From Bacteroides clarus YIT 12056 (GTDB taxonomy: Bacteria; Bacteroidota; Bacteroidia; Bacteroidales; Bacteroidaceae): DNA of 64,000 nt. The notes under the pieces are model-generated. The model did no database searches, had not been told where the DNA came from, and saw only the letters and a program-made list of their open reading frames with translations. The DNA is taken from positions 310,001-374,000 of the forward strand of contig NZ_FQWK01000001.1 in assembly GCF_900129655.1 (NCBI RefSeq). The letters run 5' to 3'. Below are positions 7,195 to 14,441 of the stretch, one piece after another (within the stretch, counting starts at the first letter, position 1; every line of letters begins with the position of its first letter). Position numbers and translations under genes: made by a program.

Positions 7195-8868
7195 TTAATC
7201 TTCTGCGATACTGTTATATAAATACCTTTTGATGCTTCTTTTGGGAGTTTTCTCAAATTCTGTAGGATAAAGCTGTATCTGGCTGACCTTTTCGTAAGCG
7301 GCAACGCTGTTATTCAGGCTTTTGAGATTTTCGTCCATAATGGTCTTCAGGTTTTCCGGATTATTCAATCCTAAGGAATCCAATGCTTCGTAGTCGGCAT
7401 AAACCAAAGCTACCAATTTCTTATTACGTTCAATCACAAGGCTTTCCAGGACAAACGGCATGTTGTTGAGGCGGGCCTCTATTTCTTCCGGAAAGATATT
7501 CTGTCCGCTGGAGCTTAGAATCATGGTTTTGCTGCGTCCGCGGATATAAAGGTTGTTGTTGTCGTCCAAAGTACCTAAGTCACCGGTACGCAGCCAGCCG
7601 TCCTCGGTAAAAACTTCTTTGGTGGCTTCCGGATTCTTATAATAACCAACCATTACGTTTTCACCGCGTACCTGTATCTCGCCCAGTCGGTCATCCGGAT
7701 TTTCTTTATAGATGCGGGCTTCCATGATGTCGAGTACCCGTCCGGAAGAGGTCGTTACGAATTCGTTCCATGGGGCGTAGCTGATAAGCGGGGCACATTC
7801 CGTCATGCCGTAACCGATGGTGAAAGGGAATTTGATGCGATGAAAGAATTCCTCCACTTCCGGGTTCATGGCGGCGCCGCCGATGATGACTTCCTTGAAC
7901 CGGCCACCCAGCGCATCTACCAGTTTCTTGCGGATTTGCCCGTATATCTGTCCGTCCAGCAAAGGAATGCTGAGCGCCCATTTCATGGACTTTTTGTTGA
8001 TAATAGGCTGAATGACATTCTTGTATATCTTTTCAATCACAAGGGGGACGGTTATAATCAGATTGGGTTTTACTTCTTCAAATGCCTTCATCAGGATTTT
8101 GGGAGAAGGAATTTTGCCCAACAACGTGACATGAGTGCCCACAGCCGTAGCGGTCAGGAAGTCGAAAGCGCAACCGTAAGCATGTGCCAACGGCAGGAAA
8201 GAGAGCACTTTATCACCTTTCTTCAGCAATTCGGTACGGATGCCGAAAGTTACGTTACCTGCCAGGTTGTTTCCGGTCAGCATAACGCCTTTGCTGAAAC
8301 CCGTCGTACCCGAAGTATAGTTCAACAACATTATTTTGTCATTGGAAAGGTCGGTATAAGCCACATCTTCCCGTGTGAAACCATTCGGATAGGTTTCTTC
8401 CATTTTATCGCCCAGATGCTTGAGGAAACGCTGGATAGTCTCTCCGTCACGCTGATACAGGCAGCGGAAATCGTTGAGAGAGAATACTCCGCGCAAGCCG
8501 GTAAGCCGTTCTTCTTCCAGATGCTCCCAAATGGCATCGCTGGTAAAGAGGAATACAGATTCGGAATGATTAACGATGTGATGTACATCATTGGGGTTGA
8601 AATCCTGCAGGATAGGAACTACGATACCGCCATAAGTGATAATCGCCATATAAGCGATGCACCAGCGGGCATTATTCTTGCCGATAACCGCTATCTTATC
8701 GCCGCGGCGCAGGCTGCAATGCTTGAATAACAGGTGTAATTTGGCAATTTCTTGCGCAACTTCTCCGTAGGTATAACTTTCGTTTTCTCCATAATCGGTA
8801 TAACAGGGGAGGTCCCAATTCTCGCGGAAACTATGCTCGTATAGCTTGATAAAGTTTTCTTGTATCAT
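7195..8868 (-). CDS. AMP-forming long-chain acyl-CoA synthetase family protein
   Basis: Adenylate-forming enzyme of 557 residues that activates a carboxylic acid, probably a fatty acid, with ATP and joins it to CoA. The P-loop-like motif YTSGTTGFSKG (about residue 182), the A5 motif GYGMTE, the A7/A8 block LRTGDLGTLDDNNNLYIRGR and the late catalytic-lysine region TPKRSIKRYLY are all present, so both the adenylation and thioesterification halves are intact. The frame continues upstream beyond 8868 but runs antisense into mtaB, so ATG 8868 (MIQENFIKLYE) is the start. It is divergent from mtaB across an 84-base gap. Exact substrate unknown. Confidence 0.9.
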   Translation of the reverse strand: MIQENFIKLYEHSFRENWDLPCYTDYGENESYTYGEVAQEIAKLHLLFKHCSLRRGDKIAVIGKNNARWCIAYMAIITYGGIVVPILQDFNPNDVHHIVNHSESVFLFTSDAIWEHLEEERLTGLRGVFSLNDFRCLYQRDGETIQRFLKHLGDKMEETYPNGFTREDVAYTDLSNDKIMLLNYTSGTTGFSKGVMLTGNNLAGNVTFGIRTELLKKGDKVLSFLPLAHAYGCAFDFLTATAVGTHVTLLGKIPSPKILMKAFEEVKPNLIITVPLVIEKIYKNVIQPIINKKSMKWALSIPLLDGQIYGQIRKKLVDALGGRFKEVIIGGAAMNPEVEEFFHRIKFPFTIGYGMTECAPLISYAPWNEFVTTSSGRVLDIMEARIYKENPDDRLGEIQVRGENVMVGYYKNPEATKEVFTEDGWLRTGDLGTLDDNNNLYIRGRSKTMILSSSGQNIFPEEIEARLNNMPFVLESLVIERNKKLVALVYADYEALDSLGLNNPENLKTIMDENLKSLNNSVAAYEKVSQIQLYPTEFEKTPKRSIKRYLYNSIAED

Positions 8869-8891
8869 TGCACGTTTTTTGATGAATTGTG

Positions 8892-8929
8892 CAAAAGTAG
8901 GAAAAATATAATAATAATGTGTACCTTTG
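8892..8929. promoter_or_regulatory. Divergent -7 boxes for the acyl-CoA ligase and mtaB
   Basis: TACTTTTG on the minus strand (8899-8892) faces the ligase. TACCTTTG on the plus strand (8922-8929) faces mtaB. Neither has a clear TTTG at -33. Confidence 0.5.
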
Positions 8930-8952
8930 TCGTGAAAATGTGATTTAGGCTC

Positions 8953-10290
8953 ATGATAGATACCAATATATTTCAAGATAAGACAGCGGTTTACTATACG
9001 TTGGGGTGCAAGCTGAATTTCTCGGAGACCTCGACTATCGGTAAGATTTTGCGGGAGGCAGGCGTGCGTACGGCGCGCAAAGGAGAGAAAGCGGATATAT
9101 GTGTGGTAAACACCTGTTCGGTTACCGAAGTGGCGGATAAGAAGTGCCGCCAGGCCATTCATCGTTTGGTGAAGCAGCATCCGGGAGCTTTTGTGGTGGT
9201 AACGGGGTGTTATGCCCAGTTGAAGCCGGATGCTGTGGCAAAGATAGAAGGCGTGGACGTTGTGCTGGGGGCGGAGCAGAAGAAAGACCTGCTTCAATAT
9301 CTGGGTGACTTGAAAAAGCATGAAAGCGGTGAGGCTTATACCTCCGCTTTGAAAGATATCCGTTCGTTCGCTCCGTCGTGCTCGCGTGGCGACCGTACCC
9401 GTTTCTTCTTGAAAGTGCAAGACGGTTGCGATTATTACTGCTCTTATTGCACCATTCCTTTTGCCCGCGGACGCAGTCGTAACGGAAGTATTGCCTCTCT
9501 TGTGGAGCAGGCTCGTCAGGCGGCGGCCGAAGGCGGTAAGGAGATTGTCTTGACAGGAGTAAACATCGGTGATTTCGGCAAATCGACAGGGGAAACTTTT
9601 TTTGATTTGGTGAAAGCGCTGGACGAAGTGGAAGGCATCGAACGCTATCGTATATCTTCTATCGAGCCTAACTTGCTGACGGACGAAATCATTAAGTTCG
9701 TATCCCGTTCCAAGCGGTTCATGCCTCATTTCCATATCCCGTTGCAATCGGGTAGCGATGAAGTGTTGAAACTGATGCGCAGGCGATATGATACGGCTTT
9801 ATTTGCTTCTAAAGTGAGGCGGATAAAGGAAGTGATGCCTGATGCCTTTATCGGCGTGGACGTAATTGTGGGTACCCGTGGAGAAACGGAAGAATACTTT
9901 GAACAGGCCTACCGGTTTATTCAAGGCCTGGATGTGACGCAGCTTCATGTGTTCAGCTATTCCGAACGTCCGGGCACGCAGGCCTTGAAGATAGACCATG
10001 TGGTATCCTCCGAGGAAAAGCACAGACGCAGCCAGCTTCTGCTGGAATTGTCGGACGAAAAGACACGCGCGTTTTACGCCCGCCATATCGGGCAGACAAT
10101 GCCGGTTCTGTTGGAGCGCTCTAAACCGGGAACACCTATGCACGGCTTTACTCCGAATTATATCCGGGTGGAAGTACCGCATGATGATGCGTTGGATAAT
10201 CAGGTAATTCCGGCGCGTATGGGTAATTTTAATGAAGAAGGCACGGCTCTTTTGGGAGTGCTTGGCGATAAGGGATTGGCAGATAAGTAA
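8953..10290 (+). CDS. mtaB: tRNA t6A37 methylthiotransferase MtaB
   Basis: Radical-SAM enzyme of 445 residues that adds a methylthio group to N6-threonylcarbamoyladenosine at position 37 of tRNAs reading ANN codons. The N-terminal UPF0004 domain carries the cysteines for the auxiliary cluster (TLGCKLNFSE, NTCSVTEVADKKCRQ, GCYAQ). The radical-SAM motif is CDYYCSYCTIP (CxxxCxxC, about residues 159-166). A TRAM-like RNA-binding tail ends the protein. It heads a run with the acyltransferase and glycosyltransferase downstream. The CDYYCSYC spacing and the short TRAM region fit MtaB better than MiaB or RimO. Confidence 0.94.
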   Translation: MIDTNIFQDKTAVYYTLGCKLNFSETSTIGKILREAGVRTARKGEKADICVVNTCSVTEVADKKCRQAIHRLVKQHPGAFVVVTGCYAQLKPDAVAKIEGVDVVLGAEQKKDLLQYLGDLKKHESGEAYTSALKDIRSFAPSCSRGDRTRFFLKVQDGCDYYCSYCTIPFARGRSRNGSIASLVEQARQAAAEGGKEIVLTGVNIGDFGKSTGETFFDLVKALDEVEGIERYRISSIEPNLLTDEIIKFVSRSKRFMPHFHIPLQSGSDEVLKLMRRRYDTALFASKVRRIKEVMPDAFIGVDVIVGTRGETEEYFEQAYRFIQGLDVTQLHVFSYSERPGTQALKIDHVVSSEEKHRRSQLLLELSDEKTRAFYARHIGQTMPVLLERSKPGTPMHGFTPNYIRVEVPHDDALDNQVIPARMGNFNEEGTALLGVLGDKGLADK

Positions 10291-10312
10291 TCAGTAATAA
10301 GGAATTGACAAG

Positions 10313-11212
10313 GTGAAATCGAGATTGATTTATTGGTTGACTTATGCAGGCATGTGGCTGTTGGCCTTATTGCCTTTTAAGGCGCTTTATGCGCTATCCG
10401 ACGGGCTTTGCTTTTTGATGCATCACGTCGTGCACTATCGGCGCAGAGTGGTACGCACTAATTTGCGCCATGCATTTCCCGAAAAGTCCGAGACGGAACT
10501 GCGGGATATAGAACGCGGGTTCTATCGTTATATCTGCGATTATATGCTGGAAGAGGTGAAGATGCTGCGCATGTCTTTCAAGGAACTCTGCCGGCGCATG
10601 GAATATGACAATAAGGAAGAGTACCTTGCCATGATCGAGAAACATGGCGGCATTGTGTTGCTCATACCGCATTACGCTAATTTCGAGTGGATTACGGGAA
10701 TGAGCAGTATTATGCAAGAGGGAGATATACCGGTACAAATCTATAAACCGCTGCACAATAAATATATGGATGCGATGTTTAAACGCATCCGTGCCCGCTT
10801 CGGCGGTTACAATGTGCCCAAACATTCTACGGCGCGTGAAATTATCAAACTGCGTCGTGACAATAAACGTGTGGCGGTGGGAATGATAACCGATCAGTCT
10901 CCCAATCCTAACGAGGCGCATCATTGGACAACCTTCCTGAATCAGGATACCGGTTTTATGGACGGTGCCGAGCGTATAGCGAAACTCATGGACTTCCCCG
11001 TATTCTATTGCGAATTGAAGAAGCAGGGGAGGGGCTATTGCCGTGTCCGGTTTGACTTGATAACCGAAACGCCGAAGGCAACTGCCGACGGTGAGATAAC
11101 GGAATGTTTTGCCCGCCGTTTGGAGCAGACAATTCGTAGGGAACCGCCCTATTGGTTCTGGTCGCATAAGCGTTGGAAACTAAAGCGTGAAGATACCATA
11201 CAACATGGATAA
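10313..11212 (+). CDS. LpxL/HtrB-family lipid A acyltransferase
   Basis: Inner-membrane acyltransferase of 299 residues, predicted to add a late acyl chain to lipid A (Kdo-lipid A or its precursor) from acyl-ACP. It has an N-terminal membrane helix (WLTYAGMWLLALLPF), the catalytic HxxxxE motif in PHYANFEW (about residue 118-123), and the later YKPLHNKYMD and DQSPNPNEAHHWTTFL blocks typical of the family. The start is GTG 10313 with AAGGA 10 bases upstream; no better ATG exists. It follows mtaB by 22 bases, and its end overlaps the next gene by eight bases. Confidence 0.9.
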   Translation: MKSRLIYWLTYAGMWLLALLPFKALYALSDGLCFLMHHVVHYRRRVVRTNLRHAFPEKSETELRDIERGFYRYICDYMLEEVKMLRMSFKELCRRMEYDNKEEYLAMIEKHGGIVLLIPHYANFEWITGMSSIMQEGDIPVQIYKPLHNKYMDAMFKRIRARFGGYNVPKHSTAREIIKLRRDNKRVAVGMITDQSPNPNEAHHWTTFLNQDTGFMDGAERIAKLMDFPVFYCELKKQGRGYCRVRFDLITETPKATADGEITECFARRLEQTIRREPPYWFWSHKRWKLKREDTIQHG

Positions 11213-12221
11213 GACAGCCGTTGTCATATTAAACTGGAACGGATGTGAAATGCTTCGTTCGTTTCTTCCTTCCGTAATACGCTGTTCCAAAACGGAAGGC
11301 GCGGAAATTTATGTGGCGGATAACGGTTCGACGGATGCTTCCGTCGATATGCTTCGACAAGAATTCCCGTCCGTACACCTTATTATATTAAAAGAAAATC
11401 TCGGTTTTGCCGAGGGATATAATCTTGCCTTGCAACAAGTATCCGCCGAATATGTGGTGTTGCTTAATTCCGATGTGGAAGTGACCGAACACTGGTTGGC
11501 GCCACTCATAAACTATATGGACGCTCATCCTGAGGTTGCGGCGTGCCAACCTAAAATCCGGAGTTGGCGTCAAAAAGAACTGTTTGAATATGCGGGAGCA
11601 GCCGGCGGATTTATAGACCGCTACGGTTATCCCTTCTGCCGGGGACGGATAATGGGTGTAGTGGAGAAGGACAACGGGCAGTATGATACTGTCATTCCGG
11701 TGTTTTGGGTTACAGGAGCCGCCCTGTTTATCCGTCAGAAAGACTATCGGGATGCCGGCGGACTGGATGGCCGCTTCTTTGCCCACATGGAGGAGATTGA
11801 CTTGTGCTGGCGGCTTCGCGCCCGTGGACGGATGCTGGTTTGCGTGCCCCAAAGTACCGTCTATCATGTAGGCGGTGCAACCTTGAAGAAAGAGAACCCT
11901 CATAAGACCTTTCTTAATTTTCGTAATAATCTTGTAATGCTCTATAAGAATCTGCCGCAGGAAGAGTTGGCCTTTGTGATGCGTGTGCGTGCGGTTCTTG
12001 ATTATGTGGCAGCTCTGAGTTTTCTGCTGAAAGGGCAGTTTCCCAATATGTGGGCGGTGATTCGCGCACGCCGTGCATTCCGTTTGCTTCGTCCCTCGTT
12101 TGCGGACGCCCGTAGGGAGAACCTGAAAAAAACATCCCTTCCGATGATTCCCGAACGGACAGAAAGCAGTATCTTGGTACAGTTTTATCTGCGCGGGAAG
12201 AAACGTTTCTCTCGATTGTAA
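11205..12221 (+). CDS. Family 2 glycosyltransferase
   Basis: Cytoplasmic-face sugar transferase of 338 residues with a GT-A fold. Nucleotide-sugar binding is shown by VVILNWNGCEML and VADNGSTDAS. The metal-binding block appears as LLNSDVEV (a DxD variant), and the acceptor site by FAHMEEIDLCWRLRARG. The C-terminal helices are hydrophobic and basic. ATG 11205 is used; it lies inside the acyltransferase gene and gives the natural MDKTAVVILNW start. Coupling to the LpxL-like gene suggests a job in lipooligosaccharide or other surface glycan assembly. The sugar is unknown. Confidence 0.88.
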   Translation: MDKTAVVILNWNGCEMLRSFLPSVIRCSKTEGAEIYVADNGSTDASVDMLRQEFPSVHLIILKENLGFAEGYNLALQQVSAEYVVLLNSDVEVTEHWLAPLINYMDAHPEVAACQPKIRSWRQKELFEYAGAAGGFIDRYGYPFCRGRIMGVVEKDNGQYDTVIPVFWVTGAALFIRQKDYRDAGGLDGRFFAHMEEIDLCWRLRARGRMLVCVPQSTVYHVGGATLKKENPHKTFLNFRNNLVMLYKNLPQEELAFVMRVRAVLDYVAALSFLLKGQFPNMWAVIRARRAFRLLRPSFADARRENLKKTSLPMIPERTESSILVQFYLRGKKRFSRL

Positions 12222-12268
12222 GAACTGTTATCTGTTTCCGATTGTTTATTTGTTAAAGTTATTAGCTT

Positions 12269-12787
12269 ATGGAAAAATTGGTTAGAAAGATTGGCTTGGT
12301 GGCGCATGATGCCATGAAGAAAGACCTCATCGAGTGGGTGCTTTGGAATTCGGAACTGCTTATGGGACATAAATTCTATTGTACGGGCACTACGGGAACC
12401 CTTATTCTTGCGGCGCTGAAAGAGAAGCATCCCGATGTGGAATGGGATTTTACCATCCTCAAGTCCGGTCCTTTGGGTGGCGACCAGCAGATGGGGTCGC
12501 GCATTGTGGACGGAGAGATTGATTATCTTTTCTTCTTTACGGATCCCATGACTCTGCAGCCGCACGACACGGACGTCAAAGCTTTGACCCGTCTTGCCGG
12601 TGTGGAGAACATCGTTTTCTGTTGTAACCGCAGCACGGCAGACCATATCATTTCGAGTCCGCTCTTCCTTGATCCTGCTTACGAACGTACCGTTCCCGAT
12701 TACAGCAACTACGCCAAGAGGTTCGAGAACAAGCAGGTGGTTGCCGAAGCTGTTGAATCGGCAAAGAGACGGAAGAAAAAGAAATGA
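12269..12787 (+). CDS. mgsA: Methylglyoxal synthase
   Basis: Converts dihydroxyacetone phosphate to methylglyoxal and phosphate, a bypass that relieves sugar-phosphate stress when phosphate is short. In 172 residues it carries IGLVAHDAMKKDLIEW, the phosphate-binding TGTTG, the catalytic Asp block GPLGGDQQMGSRI and FFFTDPMTLQPHDTDVKAL, all hallmarks of MgsA. The tail after residue 140 is longer than in the E. coli enzyme and ends in a basic stretch (KRRKKKK). It is convergent with folB, with only eight bases between the stops. Confidence 0.96.
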   Translation: MEKLVRKIGLVAHDAMKKDLIEWVLWNSELLMGHKFYCTGTTGTLILAALKEKHPDVEWDFTILKSGPLGGDQQMGSRIVDGEIDYLFFFTDPMTLQPHDTDVKALTRLAGVENIVFCCNRSTADHIISSPLFLDPAYERTVPDYSNYAKRFENKQVVAEAVESAKRRKKKK

Positions 12788-12795
12788 CGGGAAGC

Positions 12796-13155
12796 CTATC
12801 TGTCGCAATGCACTTCCACGCCTGCCGCGTCCAAATCGGCACCCATAGGCGGATTGCGTTTGGATAGTTTCAAGTCTATACTTTCAACGGCAGGAAAGTC
12901 GTGAAACAAACGCTTAACTATGCGTCCGCACACGTGCTCCAATAATTTGGAAGGGATGGCCATCTCTTCCTTTACCGCTTCATACACATCGGCGTAACTC
13001 ACCGTATTGGCCACATCGTCCGTCTCTGCGGCACGGGCGATGTCGGTCTTTAATCGTAAATCAATGATAAAATCATTGCCTGCTATGGTTTCTTGCCCGC
13101 CGACACCATGATGGGCAAAGAAGTGTACCTGATTCAAGAATATGTAGCTGGTCAT
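12796..13155 (-). CDS. folB: Dihydroneopterin aldolase
   Basis: Folate-pathway enzyme of 119 residues that splits 7,8-dihydroneopterin into 6-hydroxymethyl-dihydropterin and glycolaldehyde. The family pattern is visible: IFLNQVHFFAHHGVGGQETIAGNDF, then DDVANTVSYADVYEAVKEEM, LLEHVCGRIV and the C-terminal LKLSKRNPPMGADLDAAGVEV. The start is ATG 13155 (MTSYIFLNQ); the open frame above it crosses a likely promoter. Slightly short but full-length for FolB. Confidence 0.93.
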   Translation of the reverse strand: MTSYIFLNQVHFFAHHGVGGQETIAGNDFIIDLRLKTDIARAAETDDVANTVSYADVYEAVKEEMAIPSKLLEHVCGRIVKRLFHDFPAVESIDLKLSKRNPPMGADLDAAGVEVHCDR

Positions 13156-13179
13156 GCGCAATGGGTATATTTTAGAGTG

Positions 13180-13187
13180 CAAATATA
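13180..13187 (-). promoter_or_regulatory. Candidate -7 box for folB
   Basis: The minus strand reads TATATTTG, matching TAnnTTTG, about 25 bases before the folB ATG. No matching -33 element is found at the usual distance. Confidence 0.4.
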
Positions 13188-13266
13188 GGTAAAATCTTTC
13201 TTCTGTAATTGCAGAAGTGCAATAACCGTCTGTCTTTACGAAAATCTTCTTTTTGTCCATTATATA

Positions 13267-13297
13267 TTTCCGCACGCCGGAATATTGTGTATCTTTG
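13267..13297 (+). promoter_or_regulatory. Promoter for the methyltransferase gene
   Basis: TTTC (13267-13270; one mismatch to TTTG), a 19-base spacer and TATCTTTG (13290-13297). A start near 13304 implies a leader of about 185 bases before the ATG at 13491. Confidence 0.55.
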
Positions 13298-13332
13298 CGG
13301 CATGACAACAATGTTTAAATCGGATTTGGTGT

Positions 13333-13475
13333 AGTAAACAATCTGTATCATCGATGCGGATTGTCCTTTCGTTTACTCTCGGATGATTTCCTTTCGGGAG
13401 TGTTTTCCTATGATTATAATTCAAGTTTAATCTGCATACGGTGCCGGGAGCATTGCAAGGCTTTCCGTGTATGCG
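13333..13475 (+). promoter_or_regulatory. Long folded 5' leader of the methyltransferase mRNA
   Basis: AGTAAAC (13333-13339) pairs with GTTTACT (13371-13377), and within it AATC pairs with GATT. A second hairpin closes GCATACGG with CCGTGTATGC just before the start codon (about 13434-13475). The stretch 13298-13490 holds no convincing gene; a ten-codon frame at 13302-13334 may or may not be translated. This could be a cis-regulatory RNA, but I recognise no named riboswitch class. Confidence 0.35.
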
Positions 13476-13490
13476 AAATATATTACGAAA

Positions 13491-14267
13491 ATGAGTAATG
13501 AAAATAAAACAATTCATGATTTCGAACTTAACTTAATCTGCGATTTCTTTTCCACCATGAAACGTCAGGGGCCCGGAAGTCCCGAAGTAACGCTGAAAGC
13601 ATTGAGCTTTATCGATAATCTTACGGATAAGTCTCTCATTGCCGACCTCGGTTGCGGAACAGGCGGCCAAACAATGGTACTGGCAGAGCATGCGCCCGGG
13701 AAGATTACGGGACTTGATTTTCTCCCCGGTTTTGTCGATATCTTTAATCGCAACGCAAGGCAGGCCGCTCTGCAAGACCGGGTGAAAGGGATTGTCGGCT
13801 CGATGGATAATCTTCCTTTCCAAGAAGGGGAGCTGGACTTGATTTGGTCGGAAGGAGCTATCTACAATATCGGTTTTGAGCGTGGGCTGAACGAGTGGCG
13901 TAAGTATCTGAAGCCGGGCGGCTATATCGCCGTATCCGAGAGCTCGTGGTTTACGGACGAACGTCCTGCGGAGATTAACGATTATTGGATGGATGCGTAT
14001 CCCGAAATAGATACGATTCCTAATCAGGTGGCTAAGGTGCACGGAGCAGGGTATCTGCCTGTCGCTACGTTTGTTTTGCCGGAAAATTGCTGGACGGAAC
14101 ATTACTTCATTCCCAAGCGTGCGGCTCAGGAAGTTTTTCTTTCCAAATATGCCGGAAATAAGATTGCCGAGGAGTTCAGTGCGCTTCAGGCCGATGAGGA
14201 AGAACTGTACGGAAAATATAAAAGATTCTACGGCTATACATTCTTCATCGCAAAGAGAGTGGATTGA
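13491..14267 (+). CDS. Class I SAM-dependent methyltransferase
   Basis: Soluble methyltransferase of 258 residues with a Rossmann fold. Motif I is [22 protein letters not shown] (about residues 46-67, key residues D-L-G-C-G-T-G); motif II is [14 protein letters not shown]; post-motifs are [21 protein letters not shown] and [15 protein letters not shown]. Tryptophan- and tyrosine-rich residues toward the end may form a small-molecule acceptor pocket. ATG 13491 is chosen because the upstream in-frame start lies within a hairpin. The substrate is not identifiable; UbiE-like or glycine/sarcosine-like enzymes are possible comparisons. The long structured leader suggests regulation at RNA level. 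Confidence 0.85.
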   Translation: MSNENKTIHDFELNLICDFFSTMKRQGPGSPEVTLKALSFIDNLTDKSLIADLGCGTGGQTMVLAEHAPGKITGLDFLPGFVDIFNRNARQAALQDRVKGIVGSMDNLPFQEGELDLIWSEGAIYNIGFERGLNEWRKYLKPGGYIAVSESSWFTDERPAEINDYWMDAYPEIDTIPNQVAKVHGAGYLPVATFVLPENCWTEHYFIPKRAAQEVFLSKYAGNKIAEEFSALQADEEELYGKYKRFYGYTFFIAKRVD

Positions 14268-14312
14268 TGATTGCCTGAGATATCCGTGACCGGATGCAGG
14301 CACAGGGCAAAA

Positions 14313-14418
14313 CCGTTCCGTAAGACAAATACATTCGTCTTACGGAACGGATAGATTCATCCCGTGAGACGAAAAAAATCATCTCGCGGGATGAATAATT
14401 TTATCTCACGAGATGATT
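14313..14418. repeat. Cluster of three overlapping palindromes
   Basis: First, CCGTTCCGTAAGACAAA... pairs with TTCGTCTTACGGAACGG. Then ATTCATCCCGTGAGA pairs with TCTCGCGGGATGAAT. Then ATCATCTCG...pairs with CGAGATGAT, reusing the arm of the second. The cluster lies between the methyltransferase and malQ, which are convergent. Alternative pairings are possible because arms are shared. No gene is seen in 14268-14441. Confidence 0.75.
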
Positions 14419-14441
14419 TTACTTGTCTTGTTGTGATTGGC

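Noticed and set aside
8869..9747. Upstream extension of the acyl-CoA ligase
   Set aside because: It is antisense to the conserved mtaB gene and has no family resemblance; the ligase begins at 8868.
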